A stretch of DNA of 64,000 bases from positions 161,348 to 225,347 of the forward strand of contig NZ_WWNE01000008.1 of the NCBI RefSeq assembly GCF_009909615.1, in the 5' to 3' direction. Within the stretch, counting starts at the first letter, position 1. Every line of letters starts with the position of its first letter. The position numbers were made by a program, and so were the translations under genes. Shown here in pieces: positions 45,108 to 54,700 of this stretch. The notes under the pieces are model-generated. The model was given only the letters and a program-made list of their open reading frames with translations, searched no databases and was not told where the DNA came from. This DNA is from Acidiluteibacter ferrifornacis (lineage in GTDB: Bacteria > Bacteroidota > Bacteroidia > Flavobacteriales_E > Vicingaceae).

Positions 45108-47018
45108 ATGGATAAGAATTCAATCATTGGTCTATTTATTATTGGAGCTATTATTATAGGTTTCGGTATATATAATCAGCCTTCTCAAGAACAAATTGAT
45201 GCAGCAAGAAAATACAACGATTCTATAGCATTAGTTCAAAAAGAAAAAGCAGTTGTAGAGTTAGCTACTAAAGATGAGACACCTGTAGAGGTAATGAAGG
45301 AGGGAATCGTAGAAATGGATTCAGCTTCCCAAGTAATTGCTGACTCAATCAAAAAGGCCGAGATGAATCAAACATATGGTGTCTTTACAACTTCCGCTCT
45401 TTCGGAAGGTAAGGATATTGTTGTAGAAAATGACGTCTTAAAGTTGATTTTTGCTACCAAAGGAGGTCGAATCAAGTCAGCGGAACTGAAAGATTATCAA
45501 ACTTACGATTCTTTACCGTTAGTTATAATGGATGCTTCTTCAAGGTTTGGATTGAACTTTTTTACTCGGAATAATAAAAATATTGTTACAGAGGAATTGA
45601 ATTTTGAAGTTAATAACGAAGGGTTTGTTGTGACAGGAGATAATGAGAAATCCATAACCTTCCGTTTAAATGCAGGTTCTGGAAAGTATCTAGAGTATGT
45701 TTATACAATAAAGGGTAATGACTACATGATAGACCTTGACTTGAATATGGTTGGTCTGAATGAAGTGATGGCGCCTCGAACATCAGAACTTTTATTGGAC
45801 TGGAAAGTCAATACACCAATACTTGAGAAAAGTAGAGTAGATCAGGTTAATAAGTCTACTTTGTATTACAAGTTTGTAGATCAAGATGTGGATTATATCT
45901 CGGAAAGGAGTGATGAAAAGGAAAACTTCGAGGCAGATGTAAAGTGGGTTTCACTGAAGCAACAATTTTTTAATACCTCTTTAATTGCAAAAAGCGCTTT
46001 TTCCAAATACAATGCATACGGAGAAACAGAGACACGCCCTGATACATCTAAGTATATCAAAACGCTATCTACCAGCTTAAGTGTGCCTTTTGGCGGAAGC
46101 GACATTGAAACTTTTGGTATGTCCATATTTTTAGGACCTAATAAGCACGATTTATTGGAGAATTATGGGATTGGATTGGAGCAAATTATTGATTTGGGTT
46201 GGGGTATTTTAGGCTGGATTAATGAATATGCCGTTATACCAGTTTTTAATGCTTTGGACAGCACAGCAATGAGTTATGGGATTATAATTTTAATTCTTAC
46301 TGTATTGTTAAAGTTGGTCTTGTTTCCAATCACCTACAAAACTTATATGTCTGGAGCTAAAATGAGAGTTTTAAAGCCAGAAATAGCTGAAATCAATGCA
46401 AAGTATGGTGATGATGCCATGAAAAAGCAACAAGCAACAATGGCTTTGTACCGACAAACTGGAGTGAATCCTTTAGCAGGTTGTATTCCAATGTTGATAC
46501 AGATGCCGATTTTGATTGCCATGTTTAAGTTTTTTCCTGCCTCTATTGAATTGAGACAGGAGTCTTTTTTATGGGCTACGGATTTGTCTACCTATGATTC
46601 TATTTTGAATCTTGGTTTTGAAATCCCATTTTATGGGGATCATGTTAGTTTATTTACCATTCTGATGGCCATATCATTAGCTTTCTACACAAAGTTTAAT
46701 AGTCAAATGGGGATGGGAGCAACTGCTGAGGGGCCAATGGCAGCTCAAATGAAAATTATGATGTACTTAATGCCTGTGATGATGCTATTTTTCTTTAACA
46801 GCTATCCTGCAGGATTAAGTTACTATTATTTCTTGGCAAACGTAATTTCGCTACTGCAGACTTTAATTATTCAAAAGGTATTCATTAATGAGGATGCAAT
46901 TAGAGCTAAATTAGAAGCCAATAAGAAAAGACCTAAGGCGAATAAAAAATCAAAGTTCCAGCAAAAGTTGGAGGAGATGGCAAAACAACAGCAACAATTG
47001 AAAGGGAAAGGAAAGTAA
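45108..47018 (+). CDS. yidC: Membrane protein insertase YidC
   Basis: A 636-aa insertase that places proteins into the inner membrane, alone or with Sec. It has the Gram-negative form: an N-terminal TM helix (about 5-22, 'SIIGLFIIGAIIIGFGIYN'), a large periplasmic domain (about 80-360), and the conserved C-terminal core of five TM helices with 'YGIIILILTVLLKLVLFPI', 'GCIPMLIQMPILIAMFKFF' and 'MPVMMLFFFNSYPAGLSYYY'. A basic cytoplasmic tail rich in Lys and Gln ends the protein and may contact ribosomes. It is translationally close to pyrG. Confidence 0.97.
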   Translation: MDKNSIIGLFIIGAIIIGFGIYNQPSQEQIDAARKYNDSIALVQKEKAVVELATKDETPVEVMKEGIVEMDSASQVIADSIKKAEMNQTYGVFTTSALSEGKDIVVENDVLKLIFATKGGRIKSAELKDYQTYDSLPLVIMDASSRFGLNFFTRNNKNIVTEELNFEVNNEGFVVTGDNEKSITFRLNAGSGKYLEYVYTIKGNDYMIDLDLNMVGLNEVMAPRTSELLLDWKVNTPILEKSRVDQVNKSTLYYKFVDQDVDYISERSDEKENFEADVKWVSLKQQFFNTSLIAKSAFSKYNAYGETETRPDTSKYIKTLSTSLSVPFGGSDIETFGMSIFLGPNKHDLLENYGIGLEQIIDLGWGILGWINEYAVIPVFNALDSTAMSYGIIILILTVLLKLVLFPITYKTYMSGAKMRVLKPEIAEINAKYGDDAMKKQQATMALYRQTGVNPLAGCIPMLIQMPILIAMFKFFPASIELRQESFLWATDLSTYDSILNLGFEIPFYGDHVSLFTILMAISLAFYTKFNSQMGMGATAEGPMAAQMKIMMYLMPVMMLFFFNSYPAGLSYYYFLANVISLLQTLIIQKVFINEDAIRAKLEANKKRPKANKKSKFQQKLEEMAKQQQQLKGKGK

Positions 47019-47093
47019 TTATAGTGATTAATAAAAAGTAAGAAGCTTTTTAGTTTCAATTTTGTAAATTGAACATATTTAAAAGTTAAAATT

Positions 47094-47684
47094 ATGAAGA
47101 ATACAAACTGGAACTTATTGCTTATTGTTTTGTTTTTAAGTTTGATAGCTGTTTCTTGTAAAAATTCAAAGGATACAACTAATAACAAAGATGTTAGTAC
47201 TTCCGAGGTAAAGGTTGATGAAACAATGGAGCAACCTTCAGATTCTGTTCAGTTCTCTCAAGAAAGTCTAGAGCAGCGAAATAGAACAGTTAAAGGCATG
47301 GTAGATTCTTTGTTTTTTAGGATTGAGCGTACTTCTTGTTTTGGCAGATGTCCTACCTATTCTATTACTGTTTACCAAAGTGGATATGTTGAATATCATG
47401 GCAAGAGAAATGTGGAAAAGATTGGTTTTTTCTCTGCATGGCTTACTGACGAACAAAAAAATGTAATCATTCAAAAGTGTGAAGAAATTGACTTTTTTAA
47501 ACTAAAAGATCGGTACGATGCTAATATGACGGATGTACCATCTACGATTTTGTCTTTCCAATACGAGGATAACCGAAAGGTAGTCGTTGATAGAGCGAAT
47601 GCCCCACCTGAGCTTCATATCTTTGAAAAAGAAGTAGAAATGATTCTTAATCACTTGGAATATTCAGAAGTAAAGAAGTATTGA
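47094..47684 (+). CDS. DUF6438-type lipoprotein
   Basis: A 196-aa lipoprotein with signal ending 'LIAVSCKN' (lipidated Cys22). After a Ser/Glu-rich linker comes the DUF6438 region: 'SCFGRCPTYSITVYQSGYVE', 'YHGKRNV', 'FKLKDRYDANMTDVPSTILS' and a C-terminal helix. The Cys-x3-Cys pair in 'CFGRC' is characteristic. Function unknown; probably envelope-located. A gap of about 1 kb follows. Confidence 0.88.
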   Translation: MKNTNWNLLLIVLFLSLIAVSCKNSKDTTNNKDVSTSEVKVDETMEQPSDSVQFSQESLEQRNRTVKGMVDSLFFRIERTSCFGRCPTYSITVYQSGYVEYHGKRNVEKIGFFSAWLTDEQKNVIIQKCEEIDFFKLKDRYDANMTDVPSTILSFQYEDNRKVVVDRANAPPELHIFEKEVEMILNHLEYSEVKKY

Positions 47685-48752
47685 GTTAGTTTATAGAAAC
47701 GGTATTTTTACATTAGTGTTAGTGCTTAGTAGATTCTAGTTTAAGTTTTTATTGAGTAACCTTAAAAGGGTGTTGTTTTTACAACAGACTTCTGTTTAAT
47801 TTAATACTTATTACAAAGTTTCTGTAAACCAATTGCAGTCCCCCGCCCAGTTGAAGCACAAACAACACAAAGTCTCAGAAGAGTATTTTTCGGTTAGTTG
47901 ATAGTATTTAGCTATTGTCATTGATGATGAAATAATATCAACGACTTTTATAGAAGCTTATGCTGAGAATTAGCAAATCTTTGCTAGTACTTTTAAGGGG
48001 TTGAATGGAGCATTAATAAATGATAAGTTTTTTAATAAAAGTTCTGGATTTTATACTGCTGAAACTAATATTCTTCTTGGTACTAATAGAGATAGTATAG
48101 GAGGAATTAAGACCTCTTTTTCCATGTACCCCTTTCCTCCATTGAAGTTATATTAACCATATCGATTGATATGGCTAATTTGAATGTTTTGTAGATTACT
48201 TTTCACTTAGGAGTATATAAAATTTTAGAACTATCAATCATATTGTAGTATTCTCCCCGGTCATGGATATTTTTCACTTAAAGCATAGATTTCTCTAAAA
48301 TGGTAGCAATGGAGCCCTTTCAATTAAAAATGGGGTGTGAGTTATTGTTGCTGAGAATAGTAAAATTTACCTTAAGTCTATCAGTTCTTATAATTATTTG
48401 CCGGTTATAACTGAAATATTCTTTTCAAAGCTCATAAGGTGTAAATCTTGGTGGCTTTTACTTTTTTAGAACATTTTGAATGTGGCTATAAATGAGGAGT
48501 AAGTATTCTTACTTATTTTTTAAGAAAGTTTATTTTTTATATTAAAGTTTTTCCAACAAATAAAAATGCTTCAAAAGTTATAACTAGTTCAATGGTAAAT
48601 CTAATTTAAAGAGTAAGTGTTTTAGCCCATAAATAATTTAGCGATTGAGAATAAAAAAGTAGTTAGCATATTTGTTTTATGTCGAAATTTAGCCGCCAAT
48701 TATTAAAAAATGATTGACATTTATTTAACTAATTATTAATAAACTAATTAAT
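47685..48752. other. 1.07-kb intergenic region with possible gene remnants
   Basis: No intact gene is visible on either strand. The region is very AT-rich and full of stop codons, but two plus-strand stretches read like protein with one internal stop each: 47905-48156 and 48302-48469. They lie in different frames. The right end (48724-48737) carries a TTTAACTAATTATT element just before the first giant T9SS paralogue, also found before the third. Confidence 0.5.
47905..48156 (+). pseudogene. Possible decayed coding fragment
   Basis: One frame is open for 84 codons except for a TAG at 47971, and it reads protein-like ('GFYTAETNILLGTNRDSIGG', then a stop after 'PPLKLY'). Codon use and composition resemble local genes. 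About 1 in 100 random 60-codon frames in DNA this AT-rich would be open, so chance is not excluded. No family is recognised. Confidence 0.25.
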
Positions 48753-51700
48753 ATGAATCTAAATTTTAGGCATGAATGGACTAGGTATCTTTCATCCTGC
48801 ATTAAGGCAAAAAGCATACTTTTATTATTATTATTGTCAATTCAGGGAGTTGCTCAGTTTCAGCTAAATACAGTTCCTCCATTAAATGGGGGGAATGGAT
48901 CTCAAGGGATAACTTTTGGATTAAGAACAAATCAAGTAATTGTTCTGGATACAATATTTAACTCTTTTAGCTCAGTTGGATTAACTGACGTATGGTATAC
49001 TACAACTGACGTGTCTGGTCCACCTAATATAAGTGCTACAACAGGTTGGACCAAAATTGGACAGGCAACAATTCCTGTAGCTAGTGGAATAGGTGCAATA
49101 GTGCCAATACCATTAAATATAGGATTAACAATTTTACCTGGTGTGAATTATCGATTCTTCATAAATGGAAATATAGGAGCTGCTGCTATATATAGTAACT
49201 CCGGATCAACTCCTATTCCACCTCCCCTTGGGACATTTACAGATGGAATAATAACTATAGAGACAGGAGACTTAGTTGGGTACGGAGGTGCTGCTCCAAA
49301 CCCCACTAATCATCCACGACAATTTAATGGAGGAATTAAATATACAATAAATGGTGGTTTTAATGACGCTGCCGTACTTTCAGTTGATTCCCCTAATGTA
49401 TTTTGTCCCGGGAATCAGAATGTATATGCTACCATTGCAAATTTTGGAAAGAATAGAATCGATTCTGTTATCGTGAATTGGGAGTTTAATGGAGCTATAC
49501 AAACACCTTTTCATTTCAAAGGATTACTTGATACCCTAAAAGGATTAAATCCAAATAGTACTAAAGTTTTTTTAGGAAACAAATCTTTTGCTTCAGGTAA
49601 TCAAGAGGTAATAAAAGTGTGGACTTCGATGCCAAATGGTGTTGCCGATACTTCAAATTTAAATGATACAACCATAGCTACTAAGGTGGCATCATTAGCT
49701 GGAGGGGTTTATACAATTAACTCTTTATCTGCGCCTTCTGCAACTAATTTTGTTGATTTTACCTCTTTATTTAATGTAATTAATCAATCTGGTATTTGTA
49801 GTTCGATTACTGTGAATGTAGTTTCAGGTTCAGGACCATACCTAGAGCAGGTTAATATTAAAAACTTCGCAGGTTCACCTTCTAGAACACTCACCATTAA
49901 TGGAAATGGGGAAACAGTAAATTTTGCTGCTACATTGACAGGCGAACGTTCTACTTTAGTTATAGAAAATTCTTCTTACGTTACTATTAACAATTTGAAT
50001 GTTGAGGCTTCAGGTTCAACATACGGTGTTGCTTTTTTTGCAAATAACATTAGTAATGTTACTGTTGACGGTTGTTCCTTTATAGTTTCAACTACCTCTA
50101 CTTCTAGCAATTATTCATGCGTTAGGATTAGTGGGTCGCAAACTTCCTATACGACAGCTACTGCAATTAATGAGTTTACGTTTAATAATAATCAAGTGTC
50201 AGGCGGATTTTATGGAATGACACTATATGGAAGTACTACTAATTATTTATCTAATATTGAATTAACAGGTAATCTAATTACCGAATTCTATAATTATGGA
50301 CTTTATGTGTTATATGCTGATAGTATATTGATAGAGCAAAACGAGATTACTCGACCATCAAGGACTTCAGTTACTTCAACATACCCCCTATATACCTCGA
50401 GCAATAGGAATATGGTTATAAATAGAAATTCTATTCATAACCTTTTTGATGGGGTTCCAACTTCTACTTCACTTTGCTATGTGTTATATTCTTCTAATGA
50501 TGCTGTGCTTGGAAGTGAAAATATCATAAGTAATAATATGATTTACAATATCAATCATAATGGTACTATTTATGGTTTATATGATTTAGGTAGTGATTAT
50601 ACGAAGTACTATAACAATACGGTTTCTTTAGATAATATTGCTGCTACAGCAGGTATAACTCGAGGTATATATAACACTGCGTCAGCTACTGGTTTAGAAT
50701 TTCAGAATAACATAGTATCTATTACTAGGGGTGGAACAGGTATTAAACACGGTATTTATTTATCAACTTCCTCTACTATTACTTCTAATTATAACAATGT
50801 TTATGTTGCTTCGGCTGGTACAGGAGCTCAGTATTACGGGTATTTAGGAAGCAATCAATCTACTTTAATTGATTTTCAAACAGCAGGTTATGGTTTAAAT
50901 GATATCAACGCTGATCCATTATTTAATTCTATTGTATTAGATGATTATAGCTCAAATAATATTTCATTAAATGCTAGCGGATTTAACACAACTCTAGTCC
51001 CAGTGGACTTTTTTGGAACAGCAAGAAACTCATTAGCTATGGATATCGGAGCAATTGAGGTTAGTTCACCTGCTTTGGATGTTGCTGTTGCTTCTTTTAG
51101 TTTACCTACTGCTCAGTGTGCTGGATTAAGCAGCGTTGATGTTAATTTATCCAATAATGGTACACAGCAATTGGATAGCGTAATTGTAAACTGGTCTATT
51201 GATGGGGTGGTTCAAACTCCTATTCACTATAAAACTAAAATTGATACCATTGGTTCAGTTGCCGGAAACACGGCATCTATATTTTTAACTAATTATAGCC
51301 TAGTTTCAGGAGTGGCAGTTGATTTTGAGGTATGGTTGACTCAACCAAATGGATTAGTTTCAGGAGATGCTTTTCCATCAAACGATAGTTTGATGGTCAC
51401 TACTGGCGGAGCATTGGCCGGTTCTTATACTTTAAATTCATTAATGGCACCTTCCGTAACTAATTTTATTTCATTTAACGATTTTACAAATGCAGTTAGT
51501 TTATTCGGGTTTTGTGGAAACGTTACACTAGATGTCGTTCTTGGAAGTGGGCCTTATGCTGAGAGTGTTTCATTTAACGCTGTTAATGGTATCAACATTA
51601 CAGACACTTTATTTGTAAATGGAAATAGTGAAGAGATTACTTACGCTTCTACACTTACGGACGATAGAACTACTTTGAGTATCGAAAATTCTTCAAATAT

Positions 51701-54700
51701 TATAGTAAGTGATTTGATTATTTCTGCCACTGGAACCTTTGGAACAGGGATATATTTGAACAATGTTAATAATGTAGAGATCTCAGATTGTCAAATTACC
51801 TTACCGAATAATTCAACTTCAGCGAACTATACAGGAATTAATCTTTCAGGTTCTGAAACTTCAATTTCGACTTCAGGTTCCGGAAATGATGTTCGAATTT
51901 TAAGAAATAGTGTGGAAGGTGCATATTATTCATTCAACTTCTATGGTACTTCTGGTAATAACGCATTAAGAAATGTGATTGTTAGGGATAATATTTTTGC
52001 TGATTTTTATTCTTATGGAGCTCGTTTTTATTATGCGGATTCACTTTTATTTGAAGGAAATGAAATACTCCAAACTAATAGAACAGCTATAACTTCTACT
52101 TATGGTATATATAGCTTGGGCAATAGCAACCTAAAGGTGAATAGAAACTCTATACATGATTTGGGTACTGGTATCCCAACTTCGACTTCATTAATATATG
52201 CGCTATACAATAGTAGTGATGTAACTATAGGTAATGAAAACATTTTCATGAATAACCTGATTTATAACATTAATCACAATGGTACTATTTATGGAATATA
52301 TGATTTAGGTAGTGATAACAACAAGTATTACAACAATACAATTTCATTAGATAATGCTGCTGCTACCGCCGGAATTACAAGAGGAATTTATAATTCAGCT
52401 ACTGCTGCGGGTCTAGAGTTTATTAATAACATTGTAACCATTACAAGAGGTGGTTCTGGTGTTAAGCACGGAATTTATTTGAATGGCACTTCTACTGTTG
52501 CTGATTATAATAATATTTATGTAAATTCATTAGGTACTGGTGCGCAATCATATGGTTATGCCTCCTCAGGAACCAGAGCTACACTTGCTGATTTCAGAGC
52601 AGTAATGTTGGGCTTAAATGATTTAGATTCTGATCCGTTGTTTGCTAATCTTGCAGGGAATGATTATACTCCTTTGAACAGCCAATTGGATGGAGCAGGT
52701 TTTTCTACTCCATTGGTAACAGAAGATTTCTTTGGAACTACAAGAAATACCTCATCACAAGATATTGGAGCTATTGATTTTGCACCTCCAGCTATCGATG
52801 CAGGAATACTTTCCATCGATTTGCCTACAACATTCTGTTCAGGCCAAGTGCCAGTTGCAATAACTGTTTCTAATAACGGTCAAGACCAGATAGATAGTTT
52901 GATTGTTAATTACAGTATTGACGGAGTTCCTCAAACATCATTTAAATATAGAGGAACGATAGATACTCTAAATTCTGTATCAGGGAATATAGTTCAGATT
53001 CCGGTTACAAACTTTAATTTCTTACAGGGGGCTCCGGCAGTTTTTGACTTTGTAATTTCAAATGTGAATGGTTTAGGACAAGACGCATTCTCTAGTAATG
53101 ATAGTTTATCGACTACAACAGCAGCATCGCTCCAAGGAACATTAACAATTAATCCTGCTCTTCCTGCGAGTGGCACCGTATTTAATGATTTTTCAAGTCT
53201 GGCTGCAGCGCTAAATATTAGTGGAGTTTGTGGTCCGGTGGTAGTAAATGTAGCTCCAGGTACTTACATTGATTATTTGAAATTAGATGGTATAACAGGA
53301 ACAAGTTCTACAAATACCATTACTATAGATGGAGGTGATGCCGCTACTACAATTTTGCAGCACGATGGATCTGCTAGTTATGGAACAGTAAGTTTAAATG
53401 CTGTTTCACACATTACCATTAAAAATATGACTATTGCATCTACAGCTGTATCAGCAAATACAGGTGTAATAATGGCCAATGTGAGTGACATAACTGTAGA
53501 TAGTACAATTATTTCTGTGGATGCTTCTGTTGTAAGTACTTCCTTAGTGGGTGTTTCACTATCAGGAAACGTAACGAGTCATACAACAGGTGCAAATGCT
53601 AACAATGTAACAGTCTCTAATAGTAAATTTATTGGTGGATATTATGGTGTTAGACAATATGGTTCTACTTCCTTGTCAGTTTCGAATACAAAAGTGTTAA
53701 ACAATTCCTTCGAAAATGTGTATTGGGGTGCAATCTATTCTTACTATGCAAATAACTTAGATTTTATTGGAAATAAAATAGATATGGTTCAAAGAGGATA
53801 TACTTCTTCTTATGGGGCTTATTTGTATTATACAGAGAATGTTTTGTTTACTGAGAATAATATTAGATCAATTGGTTATGGGGTATACCACTATAATTTT
53901 ACTGATTATAACAAAAAAACAAGAAAGAATAGATATGTGAATAACATGATTCATTCTGCCAATAGTTACGGAGCGTATTTGTATTATGTAGATAGTGTTG
54001 ATATTTTACACAATACAATCGTTTCAGGTTCAGCAACTATTCCAGCCACTCAAGTGTATAGTTCAACTTCAAAAACTATTGAGGACTATGATGTTCGAAA
54101 TAATATTATTTACTCTTCAGGAAGCTTTGCCATTAGAACTAATATGGCGAACAACTTTATCTCTCATCTAGATAATAATGTGTACTATACCACTGGAGCA
54201 AGTTTGTTTAGTTTTAATAGTACTGTTTTCGCGAACTTAGCGGCTTACAAAACGGCACAACCCACATTAAATATTAATTCATATGAGGGAGACCCAATTT
54301 TTGTAAATGTTCCAAATAATTTACATGTTATCGGTTTGTTAGCAAATAATGCTGGTGATAATTCAGTAGGGGTTTTAAATGACATTGATGGAGATTCTCG
54401 ACCAATCGCTGGATCTACTGCAGTTGATATTGGTGCAGACGAATTTGATCCTGCATCTTGTTTCCCTCCATCTTCAGTAACCTTTACAAATACAACGGCT
54501 AATTCAACTGATGTAGTAATTTCAGGAGGAACTAGTTCTTCTTGGCAGTATGAATATGGTTTGTTCGGATTTGTTCAAGGTTCTGGGAATAAATTCATTA
54601 CAGCGAATAGTAGTCACACTATTTCTAATTTAACTTCAGGTACTGATTACCAGTATTATATTAGGGAAATATGTGGAGCCGGTGATACCTCTCTATATGC

